64,000 nucleotides of DNA. It comes from Symsagittifera roscoffensis. Taxonomy: Eukaryota > Xenacoelomorpha > Acoela > Convolutidae. The notes under the pieces were generated by a model. The model did no database searches. It was not told the DNA's origin and worked only from the letters and a program-made list of their open reading frames with translations. The stretch spans positions 1,092,287 through 1,156,286 of the forward strand of contig NC_087063.1 in NCBI RefSeq assembly GCF_963678635.1, given 5' to 3'. Made by a program: the position numbers and the translations under genes. Of this stretch, positions 21,401-28,500 are shown in pieces. Each line of letters starts with the position of its first letter. Position 1 is the first letter of the stretch.

Positions 21401-22979
21401 AGAAATGGCTCTGGAAATTATTCATGGAAACAAGGCCAAAAAAGATGCTAACCGAAATGAGGAAAATAAAATTAATGAAGCTAATGAAAACGTGAAATCT
21501 TTGGTGAACGATTCTGCGAAATTCAGGGGCCATCCTACTCCAGAAAGACTTCAAAAAGTAAATGGCTTAACTTACACTGAACGACAACACTTACTTCATT
21601 TGCAAGCAATGCAAGCGATAGCAAGTAATAAAGAAAAAACAAAAGAAATGGCGGCTAAACATATAAGCGAACGAAGGAAGTTGGTGCGATCGCGTAAAAG
21701 TGCAAGTGGAAAAGTTCAAAATCAATCTTCGAGTTCACCAAATAAAGTTATCAACTCGGAGAGCTTGGCTCAAAAAATAGAGAATTGGCCTAAATTGCCG
21801 AAAAGTGCCTCCCCGAGGAAACGAAAAACACCGCCTGTAAAAAAAGTGTATTCGCGCTGGGATTTGAACAGCAAGTCGGCTGCTTTAAAGACAGGCAGCA
21901 CTGCAGGTTTTAAAGATGCGTCTGTTAAAAGAAGCGCATCCTCAGCGGAGACAAAGGCAAACAAGAACGGACTGAATGCTTTCGAAGGCTCTCATCAAAC
22001 GCCAAAATTAATTTTCAACCTTAACGATGTGAGGCGTGACGCTTCAGGAAAAGGTGGAAGCTTTATTTTTCATCCATTAGCCAAACAGTTTCAAGGTGAA
22101 AAAACGAGCAATGCTGAGAATACTAATCTAGAGTCCGACAAGACGCCTGTGGTCATCAATGAGAATGTTGCGAACAATAATAATGAAGAAGAAATCTTCG
22201 CGACACCAACACAATCGGAGACGCCGAAAAGAAAATCATCCGCAACAACTAATGCATTTACCCCAAAGAGAAGGAAGAAGGCAATATCTTTGACGCCCTC
22301 GCGAAAAAAGAAAACTGCAAGTAATGCTACTCAATCGGCAAACGCTGCCGAGTTAAATGTCGCATCATCGAATGACGCGAAAAAAAATCCAATGGAAATA
22401 GAAATTATACTCAACCGGATATACTTACCAGAAAATGAAGTGGCAATTAATTATAATGACTGGATCAAAAAACAGAGAGAGTTTGAGCAAAGTTTGATGA
22501 CGGACGATGAAAGCGCGGTTGTTCGTTCGGTTTCGGCAGCTGGCCAATCAAGTGCGTCTATCACAATTTCACCCTCAACGGTAAATAACGCAACGTTCTC
22601 CTTCCTAACTCCGACTGAAAGTGCTGCAAGTGTAAGGACTCCATCAGAAGGAGAGTCAAGTTTTCACACCTGTAACCAGGAGAAGTCTGATCAAAGTTGG
22701 AGCGAAATCTCTTCACCTGCTGTGGAAAAGTGTGCAGGAGAGAAAACAAGCGAAGTTGGAGATTGTGAAAAAGTAGAACCAGAAAGGGAGAGTATGAATG
22801 GACAAGCGGCCAATGACGAAAGCGGGTTTTTCCTCACAGATAAAACATCTCCGCCTTCCAATGGAAAACAACTGAATGGTCTTAATGGAGTCGACGGTAC
22901 GAGTCATGCAATCGCTTACTCTCTCGGAATGGGAAAAGGCGGCGCTCTTGTCCACATGAAACCGATGCCACGTAAATGA
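984..22979 (+). CDS. Large multi-exon gene, 5' end outside window; unrecognised protein, probably nuclear
   Basis: Seven exons (984-1134, 3299-3404, 4382-4647, 4971-5051, 17276-17512, 18991-19318, 19726-22979) join into 1473 codons with no internal stop. Every intron has GT..AG ends, and exon phases match at all six joins. The first exon begins mid-codon, so the start codon lies to the left. Residues 1-389 are largely helical and amphipathic, as in HEAT/ARM-type scaffolds (inference). Residues 390-1473 are polar, Ser/Glu/Asn-rich and probably disordered, with basic clusters near 1082-1096 and 1222-1254 that look like nuclear localisation signals with Ser/Thr-Pro sites. I do not recognise the family. 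A Rif1-like plan (helical N-terminus plus long disordered C-terminus) is possible, but I could not find convincing PP1-docking motifs. Further exons could hide in the 12.2-kb intron. Exon structure is well supported; function is not. Confidence 0.8.
1135..3298. other. Intron of the large gene
   Basis: AT-rich, many T-runs, no supported exon. A diverged copy of the 3' hairpin end of the dispersed repeat family sits at about 2927-2960. Confidence 0.6.
3299..3404 (+). CDS. Exon b of the large plus-strand gene
   Basis: A strong acceptor (T8 followed by CAG) precedes the exon and GTAAGA follows it. It starts in phase 0, matching the previous exon, and ends one base into a codon. It encodes residues 51-85, with a Trp/Ile/Ala-rich helix. 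Confidence 0.75.
3405..4381. other. Intron of the large gene
   Basis: AT-rich sequence between matching donor and acceptor; I see no further feature. Confidence 0.7.
4382..4647 (+). CDS. Exon c of the large plus-strand gene
   Basis: The acceptor TTGCAG and donor GTGAGT bound 266 bases. The split codon shared with the previous exon becomes AGA (Arg86). It encodes residues 86-174, with a helix containing ELLHMVNLAVEQVAKS and a second one near the end. The GC content is visibly higher than in the flanking introns. Confidence 0.85.
4648..4970. other. Intron of the large gene
   Basis: A 323-base intron with GTGAGT and TTTCAG ends; nothing else seen. Confidence 0.7.
4971..5051 (+). CDS. Exon d of the large plus-strand gene
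   Basis: The acceptor TTTCAG and donor GTATGT bound exactly 27 codons, phase 0 to phase 0. It encodes residues 175-201, rich in Glu, Lys and Arg. The following intron (5052-17275) contains the whole aquaporin gene on the other strand. Confidence 0.75.
5460..5465 (-). terminator. Candidate polyadenylation signal ATTAAA of the aquaporin gene
   Basis: Read on the minus strand the sequence is ATTAAA, about 95 bases after the aquaporin stop. Position is the only support. Confidence 0.3.
5558..5947 (-). CDS. Aquaporin exon 3: helix 5, second NPA loop, helix 6, Q-rich tail
   Basis: The acceptor TCCTTTAG precedes 5947; the stop codon is at 5560-5558. It encodes residues 157-285: helix 5, the NPARSF loop, helix 6 (WVYFVGPLGSSFVDVLIYKY) and a tail of about 60 residues with many glutamines and lysines. 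Many aquaporin tails are shorter and not Gln-rich. Confidence 0.92.
   Translation of the reverse strand, partial: GVPAYSAGFTVVACIFSGAGATGASLNPARSFAPALIMWDFKDQWVYFVGPLGSSFVDVLIYKYLLQEGIIHVNPQELPQQYQLQLQQQKQQRQEQKQQGKQEKSAEQTSKTVHLNELNESFKVSNTCS
5558..10807 (-). CDS. Aquaporin (MIP family water/solute channel), three coding exons, nested gene
   Basis: Exons 10807-10534, 9617-9424 and 5947-5558 splice in phase (1, then 0) into 285 codons from ATG to stop. The product is a six-helix channel with both signature loops: NPA at residues 64-66 (context CHINPAVTLA) and NPAR at 183-186 (context ASLNPARSFAPA). The hydrophobic segments around these give the usual duplicated three-helix halves. By alignment to human AQP1 spacing, the selectivity-filter positions are Phe44, Ile171, Ala180 and Arg186; the usual His is replaced by Ile. 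The C-terminal tail (about 230-262) is rich in Gln and Lys. The gene lies entirely inside a 12.2-kb intron of the plus-strand gene, on the opposite strand. Aquaporin identity is firm; substrate and subfamily are not. Confidence 0.93.
6394..6457. repeat. (AT)32 microsatellite
   Basis: An uninterrupted AT dinucleotide run of 64 bases within the second aquaporin intron. The Ile-Tyr frames through it are artefacts. Confidence 0.98.
7056..7125 (+). repeat. tRNA-like core of copy A
   Basis: A B-box match (GGTTCGATTTT, 7099-7109) is preceded by a degenerate A-box. The acceptor and anticodon stems do not fold well, so this is not a functional tRNA gene. Confidence 0.5.
7570..8660. repeat. Degenerate tandem repeat, locus 1 (about 95-170 bp units)
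   Basis: The phrase TTCTCGAAAACTACC or a close variant recurs near 7702, 7800, 7895, 8056, 8219, 8322 and 8489. Each is usually followed by a CCAAATCTGAGATTTT-like segment. A non-tandem leader (7600-7670, with CCTTCGAAAAAGTGTG) also precedes the related array at 23.7 kb. Units are strongly diverged. Confidence 0.7.
9424..9617 (-). CDS. Aquaporin exon 2: end of helix 3 to helix 4
   Basis: The acceptor TTATTAG precedes 9617 and the donor GTAACC follows 9424. It encodes residues 92-156: a Gly/Ala-rich segment, an extracellular loop, and helix 4 around 127-147 (EVTITTLLVLAILLL). It ends in phase 0. Confidence 0.9.
9652..9697 (+). repeat. 45-bp dispersed motif, copy 1
   Basis: The sequence follows the pattern AGAGTCAATGAACG..GAAGACACT..TAGGTCGTG and runs into a T-run. 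Six more copies occur in the window. Confidence 0.6.
10201..10246 (+). repeat. 45-bp dispersed motif, copy 2
   Basis: A diverged copy (AAGATTCATGAAGG..TAGGTCGTG). About 120 bases downstream a segment with TTGTTAAAAGGAAG also follows copy 3, so the repeat unit is longer than the motif. Confidence 0.5.
10534..10807 (-). CDS. Aquaporin exon 1: helices 1-3 and first NPA loop
   Basis: ATG at 10807-10805 opens the frame, and no earlier in-frame ATG is needed because the N-terminus starts just before helix 1. Residues 1-91 include helix 1 (EFLGTFVLMFFGTSSILL), helix 2 and the NPA half-helix. The donor GTAACT follows at 10533, one base into the Gly92 codon. Confidence 0.92.
10842..10849 (-). promoter_or_regulatory. 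TATA-like box upstream of the aquaporin start
   Basis: On the minus strand the sequence reads TATTTAAA, about 35 bases before the ATG. It would imply a very short 5' leader, so this is a weak candidate. Confidence 0.2.
11541..11730 (+). repeat. 45-bp dispersed motif, copy 3, with longer shared flank
   Basis: It starts with AAGAGTCGATGAACGTAGTG and continues to a TTGTTAAAAGGAAGAC segment at about 11681, which matches 10342-10375. This suggests a repeat unit of roughly 170-190 bp. Confidence 0.5.
12371..12559. repeat. Long inverted repeat: 68-bp arms, 53-base loop
   Basis: The left arm (12371-12438) and the reverse complement of the right arm (12492-12559) match at 62 of 68 positions. The inner 19 or so bases next to the loop (ACTAGCGTTTAACGCACCT) are identical. 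It could be a fold-back element, a MITE remnant or, if transcribed, a hairpin RNA. No flanking target duplication is evident. Confidence 0.9.
12560..12800 (+). repeat. Dispersed repeat copy with conserved short hairpin
   Basis: It contains TCCATAT..ATATGGA (12578-12596), AGGGCAAAAAATGGA, CTCAAATCACTATAG and CCAACTGTGGATTGGCT. The same order of diverged segments occurs at 16960-17200. Confidence 0.55.
13206..14091 (+). mobile_element. Dispersed tRNA-derived repeat, copy B
   Basis: It has the 5' hairpin (ACCCTTGC..ACAAGGGT, 13208 onward) and a tRNA-like core with B-box GGTTCGAATCT (13413-13423). A TTTGTCGGCCTAGTTGCC tract lies near 13500, and the 3' end motif CGCAAGTGGTGCGAAGCTC is at 14053. 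At about 886 bp with both ends, this is the clearest full copy. The open frames at 13712-14232 are inside it and not supported as genes. Confidence 0.65.
14195..15621 (+). mobile_element. Dispersed tRNA-derived repeats, composite copy C
   Basis: A 5'-truncated copy starts near 14195. Its tRNA-like core has A-box TGGCCTAGAGG (14314-14324) and B-box GGTTCGAGTCC (14357-14367). A second 5' hairpin end is at about 14757 and a third at 15021. A 3' end motif lies at 15581-15620. The best reading is several overlapping or nested copies. Confidence 0.5.
14310..14378 (+). repeat. Best-preserved tRNA-like core (SINE-type, pseudo-tRNA)
   Basis: A-box and B-box match Pol III internal promoter consensus and are spaced 32 bases apart, as in tRNA genes. 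The D-stem is weak and the anticodon loop would be 8 bases, so I read it as a tRNA-derived repeat core rather than a working tRNA. Confidence 0.55.
15729..15770 (+). repeat. Solo 3' end motif of the dispersed repeat
   Basis: TTGCAAGTGATGCGAAGC.. followed by GCGCTTCACG keeps the hairpin of the family's 3' end without an adjacent 5' end. Confidence 0.5.
15871..16398. mobile_element. Tc1/mariner-like MITE with about 60-bp terminal inverted repeats
   Basis: The left end starts CAGGGTGATCCAA directly after TA. The right end, read on the minus strand, starts CAGGATGATCCAA. The two ends match at about 50 of 60 positions, including TTTTGAAAA, GTCATTTCTAA and TGAATTGACATA. CAGGGTG ends and TA insertion fit the Tc1/mariner superfamily (established pattern). 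The TA is not kept on the right side. The 528-bp interior shows no transposase I recognise; an open frame at 16172-16465 runs through the right end and is probably chance. Confidence 0.75.
16960..17200 (+). repeat. Second copy of the 12.6-kb dispersed repeat
   Basis: It carries TCCATAT..ATATGGA (16976-16994), GGGGCAAAAAATAGA, CTCAAATCACAAAGG and CCAACTGTTTATTGGCT in the same order as 12560-12800. It ends just upstream of exon e. Confidence 0.5.
17276..17512 (+). CDS. Exon e of the large plus-strand gene
   Basis: The acceptor TTATAG and donor GTAAGT bound 79 codons, phase 0 to phase 0. It encodes residues 202-280. A helical stretch beginning NILTVVRCYASGSEERVKGI is followed by a Gly/Asp-rich loop and another helix. 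An alternative acceptor a few codons downstream (after GACGAAG) would also keep the frame. Confidence 0.75.
17607..17880 (+). mobile_element. Dispersed tRNA-derived repeat, short copy D
   Basis: It has a diverged 5' hairpin (CGCTTG..CAAGCG), GACTTTTTCGGG, an A-box-like TGGCAAAGAGA near 17744, a B-box-like AGTTCGAATCA (17787-17797) and the 3' end CGCAAGTGGTGCGGAGCTCC. The internal region is much shorter than in copies A and B. Confidence 0.6.
17909..17953 (+). repeat. 45-bp dispersed motif, copy 4
   Basis: GAGTGTCCATGTACG..GAAGACCC..CAGATCGTG then a T-run. Confidence 0.5.
18461..18510 (+). repeat. 45-bp dispersed motif, copy 5
   Basis: AAGAGTCAATGAACATAATG followed by AAGACACTT and TAGATCGTG. 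Confidence 0.6.
18571..18617 (+). repeat. 45-bp dispersed motif, copy 6
   Basis: AAGTGTCAATGAACGTAGAG followed by GGACACTT. The AAGTGTC and GACACTT parts can pair as a 7-bp stem. Confidence 0.6.
18687..18730 (+). repeat. 45-bp dispersed motif, copy 7
   Basis: AAGAGTCGATGAACGTAATT then TAGGTCGTG. Copies 5-7 are spaced about 110-116 bases apart. Confidence 0.55.
18991..19318 (+). CDS. Exon f of the large plus-strand gene
   Basis: The acceptor TCTTAG lies just before 18991. The donor GTAGGA follows 19318, leaving one base of a split codon. It encodes residues 281-389, a helical stretch followed by a Ser/Pro-rich linker with several Ser/Thr-Pro sites, marking the change from folded to disordered protein. 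Confidence 0.8.
19319..19725. other. Intron of the large gene
   Basis: A 407-base intron with GTAGGA and TTCTAG ends. No other feature seen. Confidence 0.7.
19726..22979 (+). CDS. Terminal exon g of the large gene, long disordered C-terminal region
   Basis: The acceptor TTCTAG precedes 19726. The split codon makes Asp390, and the frame then stays open for 1083 codons to TGA at 22977-22979. The region is acidic at first and becomes basic later. A Cys cluster CCSCKC sits at residues 675-680 (about 20580-20597). A basic/proline patch (PRKRKTPPVKK) lies near 1086-1096. A second runs from 1222 to 1254 with repeated TPKR/TPSRKKK-type motifs, typical of nuclear localisation and CDK-type phosphorylation sites (inference). 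No catalytic domain is visible. Length and lack of stops in AT-rich DNA make coding essentially certain. Confidence 0.92.
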
Positions 22980-23570
22980 ATATATGGTTCTGCACAAATT
23001 GGTTTAGCAATGTTAGCTTAACTTTTTCGTATGAACTCAATTCGCAGAACTGAAGCTGAATCTTGTTTGAAAATAGTGATTGGAATTCAACTTTTTAAGT
23101 CTTCTCTGTTTCTGTTTTGGCGTAGTCCAATTTTACTCGCAATTCTGTTTTCTATTTAGTTTCCAAATTCACCAGTTCGTATATGTAACATATTTTACTC
23201 GTTTGTGTAGATTTACATTGGCATCTTATTAAATTTTCTTTCCAGTCGAAATTGTTTTAAAAATTATCTGTTCAGCATAATCTGTAAGCATATCTTCAAT
23301 TTACCTTATCTGAATCGTTTTTCTATCAAGTTTTCTCGTGGCTAACTCCTAATTGTATAGACGGAATGAGTTTCGCCCATCTAGCAGATGCGACTTCAAG
23401 ACGAAATGTTAAAAGATGAATTCCAGTCCAAAGTTTTAACAAAAACTAAGAAATCAGAAAAATAATGGAATCAAAACTTAATTAGATCTCTTAACTAACG
23501 TTAATAGGTACAAAATTCGTGTTTGATGAAAACAGGTATTATAAAAATGTTATTGGTATCGGTCTTTTTA
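22980..23570. other. 3' untranslated/downstream region of the large gene
   Basis: AT-rich sequence after the stop codon with a candidate ATTAAA signal at 23228. Nothing else seen. Confidence 0.5.
23228..23233 (+). terminator. Candidate polyadenylation signal ATTAAA of the large gene
   Basis: ATTAAA lies about 250 bases after the stop codon, followed by a T-rich stretch. It is the common variant of AATAAA; no AATAAA is seen closer. Inference from position only. Confidence 0.4.
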
Positions 23571-23589
23571 GACGCTTTGGAAAATTTTC

Positions 23590-24650
23590 GTTTTTCTCAA
23601 AAACTACTCAGCCGATTTTCAAAATAGTAGCTTCAATGGGCAGTCTGGTTACTCCCCTGCGTGCCTGCCTACTCCACTAGTCTCTTTTTACCTTACCCCA
23701 CTTTCTACAACCTTCGAAAAAGTGTGTAGGGGGAATTTTTACCCAACTTTTTGATTTTTTTCTACATTTTCTCGAAACTACCCGTCCAAATCTGAGATTT
23801 TGGGTTCAACGGACAGAACAGGTTGTGGCTAGCTCCCCTGCTAAAGCAGCTACGCCCAATTTTTTTAAGCAAAAAGTTGTCGACCTCAGAAATATCGAAT
23901 TTTCAGTTTTTTGACCATTTTTTTTTGAAAATTTAGACTTTTCTCGAAAACTACCCTCCCAAATCTGAGATTTTACTTTCAATCGAACGGACGAGTTGTG
24001 GTGAGCTTCCTACATGAGCGGGCGGTCACGCTCAAATTTTTTCACACAAAAAGTTTGATCCTCAGAAAAAACAAATTTACGATTTTTCTTAACGTTTCTT
24101 AAAACTTTTCGATTTTTCTCAAAAAATAGCCTCCCAAATCTGAGGTTTTGATTTCAATGAGTATTATCGGTTGTGAGAAGCTCCGCTGTCCTAACGATTA
24201 CGCTTAAATTTGCTTACACACAAAGTTTTGTCCCTTCGAAATGTCAATTTTTCGATTTTTTGACCGTTTTTTCAAGCGTTTTGACTTTTCTCGAAAAGCA
24301 CCCTCGCAAATCTGAGATTTTGTTTTCAATAGATAGACCGGGTTGTGGGAAGCTCTCCTACACAAGCGGTTACGCCCAAATTGTTTTACACTAAAAATTA
24401 TGACCCTCGGAAAAGTCGAATTTTTGACTGTTATTTGAAACTTTTTGACTTTTCTCAAAAACTACGCCTCCGATTCTGAGATTTTGGTTTCAGTGTGAAG
24501 AACGGGTTGTGGGAAGCTCCACTGTATAAGCGGTTACGTCCAGTTTTTTTAACACAAAAATGTATGACCCTCGGAAAAGTCAATTTATCTATTCTTTTGC
24601 GGTTTTTTGAAACTTTTTGACTTCTCTCGAAAACCACCCCTCCCAAATCT
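23590..24650. repeat. Degenerate tandem repeat, locus 2 (about 171-bp units)
   Basis: Units begin with TTCTCGAAAACTACCCTCCC or a variant near 23595, 23770, 23941, 24116, 24287, 24450 and 24623, giving periods of about 163-175 bp. Each unit continues with CTGAGATTTTG, a TTGTGG..AGCTCC segment and ACACAAAAAGTT. The leader at 23665-23745 matches the leader of locus 1. Confidence 0.8.
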
Positions 24651-25545
24651 AATGAGCAACGTTTTAAGCTTATTTCAACCTAACAAAATCTTTTGATTAC
24701 TTCATTTTTTAAGAAAATTGAAGTAATTGATGAAAATTACAGATTTTGAAGTCATTAAATTGGGTTTCACTGGTCTCACATGTTTCGGTCGTGCGGTTTT
24801 CTTGTCAGAAAGAAGTCTCAAAGTTAATCGCACTCGAATATGATTTTTTGCGATTTTTCGTTTATTTTGTTGTTAAGTTAAAGTCAAGCTCTTTTGATGA
24901 CAGGAAGGCAAATTACAACGCTTTCCAATTACGAAAGTGCAAATTGTGCAAAAAAAAAGCATTTTGAAGTTTTGAATTTTCAAAGCTCTCAGTGAAGGAA
25001 CTGAAAAATTATCTATCACAGTTTTATCTAATTTGGTGAGAGTTTTAAGGAGATATTAAGGAGACAAGGAGCTTTAGGGAGATATATTTTTTCTAAGATA
25101 TATTTTAAGAAGCTTTAAGGAGATTGCGTGAGAGAACCGAGGAGATTCGACCCCTGCCGACCCAAAGGGTCCCCCTTTGTACTACTTTGAGATATCAATT
25201 TTCGGCTGACTGATCCTAAAATTGTTCTAAAGGCGCTAAAATATACCAGCTTTGAGGGGCAAGCGCGCGCCGAATAAAACTTGGATTGGTCAACAATTTC
25301 CAAAAAAGGCCTAGAAACGCCTTTTTGGCATCAAAAATGTTTGCGTAGCGCAGAAAATCTGGTCAAAATAGGGTCTTTACAGTGATTTGACGTAGCGCAG
25401 AAAATCTGGTCAAAATAGGGTCTTTACAGTGATTTGACAGAGCTCAGAAAATCAATTTGGTTGTTCAAAAAAGCTCGAACAAATTTTGGATTTTGAAAAT
25501 CCGCAAACCCCCCCCCCCCTCTCGAAAATCCTAGATCCGCTCTAT
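24651..25545. other. Intergenic stretch before the first satellite
   Basis: No gene seen. It contains repeated GGAGA/AAGGAG words at 25040-25130 and a 47-bp tandem duplication at 25344-25437. A run of 12 C occurs at 25508-25519 just before the satellite begins. Confidence 0.5.
25344..25437. repeat. 47-bp tandem duplication
   Basis: Two identical copies (25344-25390, 25391-25437), beginning CGTAGCGCAGAAAATCTGG. A third partial copy with AGCTCAGAAAATC follows. Confidence 0.95.
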
Positions 25546-28500
25546 TCTTTTTAATAAAGAATTTTAACAGAATAAAACCATTAAGTCTGTTGTGGCGTGG
25601 TAGAACGGAAGCAAGAAAACCAGTGAGAGTTCGTCCTCACATGCTATCATTGTCATAAATGAAGATTCATCGCCTCACACGCTATCAACTTAACTCTTTT
25701 TTAATAAAGAATTTTAACAGAATAAAACCATTAAGTCTGTGTTGGCGTGGTAGAACGGAAGCAAGAAAACCAGTGAGAGTTCGTTCATTACATGCTATCA
25801 TTGTCATAAATGAAGATTCATCGCCTCACACGCTATCCACTTAACTCTTTTTTAATAAAGAATTTTAACAGAATAAAACCATTAAGTCTGTTGTGGCGTG
25901 GTAGAAGGGAAGCAAGAAAACCAGTGAGAGTTCGTTCATTACATGCTATCATTGTCATAAATGAAGATTCATCGCCTCACACGCTATCAACTTAACTCTT
26001 TTTTAATAAAGAGTTTTAACAGAATAAAACCATTAAGTCTGTTGTGGCGTGGTAGAACGGAAGCAAGAAAACCAGTGAGAGTTCGTTCATTACATGCTAT
26101 CATTGTCATAAATGAAGATTCATCGCCTCACACGCTATCAACTTAACTCTTTTTTAATAAAGAATTTTAACAGAATAAAACCATTAAGTCTGTTGTGGCG
26201 TGGTAGAACGGAAGCAAGAAAACCAGTGAGAGTTCGTTCATTACATGCTATCATTGTCATAAATGAAGATTCATGGCCTCACACGCTATCAACTTAACTC
26301 TTTTTTAATAAAGATTTTTAACAGAATAAAACCATTAAGTCTGTTGTGGCGTGGTAGAACGGAAGCAAGAAAACCAAGGAGAGTTCGTTCATTACATGCT
26401 ATCATTGTCATAAATGAAGATTCATCGCCTCACACGCTATCAACTTAACTCTTTTTTAATAAAGAATTTTAACAGAATAAAACCATTAAGTCTGTTGTGG
26501 CGTGGTAGAACGGAAGCAAGAAAAGCAGTGAGAGTTCGTCCTCACATGCTATCATTGTCAAAAATGAAGATTCATCGCCTCACACGCTATCAACTTAACT
26601 CTTTTTTAATAAAGAATTTTAACAGAATAAAACCATTAAGTCTGTTGTGGCGTGGTAGAACGGAAGCAAGAAAACCAGTGAGAGTTCGTTAATTACATGC
26701 TATCATTGTCATAAATGAAGATTCATCGCCTCACACGCTATCAACTTAACTCTTTTTTAATAAAGAATTTTAACAGAATAAAACCATTAAGTCTGTTGTG
26801 GCGTGGTAGAACGGAAGCAAGAAAACCAGTGAGAGTTCGTTCATTACATGCTATCATTGTCATAAATGAAGATTCATCGCCTCACACGCTATCAACTTAA
26901 CTCTTTTTTAATAAAGAATTTTAACAGAATAAAACCATTAAGTCTGTTGTGGCGTGGTAGAACGGAAGCAAGAAAACCAGTGAGAGTTCGTTCATTACAT
27001 GCTATCATTGTCATAAATGAAGATTCATCGCCTCACACGCTATCAACTTAACTCTTTTTTAATAAAGAATTTTAACAGAATAAAACCATTAAGTCTGTTG
27101 TGGCGTGGTAGAACGGAAGCAAGAAAACCAGTGAGAGTTCGTTCATTACATGCTATCATTGTCATAAATGAAGATTCATCGCCTCACACGCTATCAACTT
27201 AACTCTTTTTTAATAAAGAATTTTAACAGAATAAAACCATTGAGTCTGTTGTGGCGTGGTAGAACGGAAGCAAGAAAACCAGTGAGAGTTCGTTCATTAC
27301 ATGCTATCATTGTCATAAATGAAGATTCATCGCCTCACACGCTATCAACTTAACTCTTTTTTAATAAAGAATTTTAACAATAAAACCATTAAGTCTGTTG
27401 TGGCGTGGTAGAACGGAAGCAAGAAAACCAGTGAGAGTTCGTTGATTACATGCTATCATTGTCATAAATGAAGATTCATTGCCTCACACGCTATCAACTT
27501 AACTCTTTTTTAATAAAGAATTTTAACAGATTAAAACCATTAAGTCTGTTGTGGCGTGGTAGAAGGGAAGCAAGAAAACCAGTGAGAGTTCGCTCATTAC
27601 ATGCTATCATTGTCATAAATGAAGATTCATCGCCTCACACGCTATCAACTTAACTCTTTTTTAATAAAGAATTTTAACAGAATAAAACCATTAAGTCTGT
27701 TGTGGCGTGGTAGAACGGAAGCAAGAAAACCAGTGAGAGTTCGTTCATTACATGCTATCATTATCATAAATGAAGATTCATCGCCTCACACGCTATCAAC
27801 TTAACTCTTTTTTAATAAAGAATTTTAACAGAATAAAACCATTAAGTCTGTTGTGGCGTGGTAGAACGGAAGCAAGAAAACCAGTGAGAGTTCGTTCGTT
27901 ACATGCTATCATTGTCATAAATGAAGATTCATCGCCTCACACGCTATCAACTTAACTCTTTTTTAATAAAGAATTTTAACAGAATAAAACCATTAAATCT
28001 GTTGTGGAGTGGTAGAAGGGAAGCAAGAAAACCAGTGAGAGTTCGTTCATTACGTGCTATCATTGTCATAAATGAAGATTCATCGCCTCACACGCTATCA
28101 ACTTAACTCTTTTTTAATAAAGATTTTTAACAGAATAAAACCATTAAGTCTGTTGTGGCGTAGTAGAACGGAAGCAAGAAAACCATTGAGAGTTCGTTCA
28201 TTACATGCTATCATTGTCATAAATGAAGATTCATCGCCTCACACGCTATCAACTTAACTCTTTTTTAATAAAGAATTTTAACAGAATAAAACCATTAAGT
28301 CTGTTGTGGCGTGGTAGAACGGAAGCAAGAAAACCAGTGAGAGTTCGTTCATTACATGCTATCATTGTCATAAATGAAGATTCATGGCCTCACACGCTTT
28401 CAACTTAACTCTTTTTTAATAAAGAATTTTAACAGAATAAAACCATTAGGTCTGTTGTGGCGTGGTAGAACGGAAGCAAGAAAACCAGTGAGAGTTCGTT

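Noticed and set aside
984-22979. Firm assignment to Rif1
   Set aside because: Only the general layout agrees; I could not find clear SILK or RVxF docking motifs, so the gene is left unnamed.
20040-22997. Minus-strand open frames opposite the terminal exon
   Set aside because: Shadow frames of the long coding exon on the plus strand.
23590-24650. Alpha-satellite because of the ~171-bp period
   Set aside because: The sequence has no resemblance to primate alpha satellite that I can see and the units are highly diverged; the length match is coincidental.
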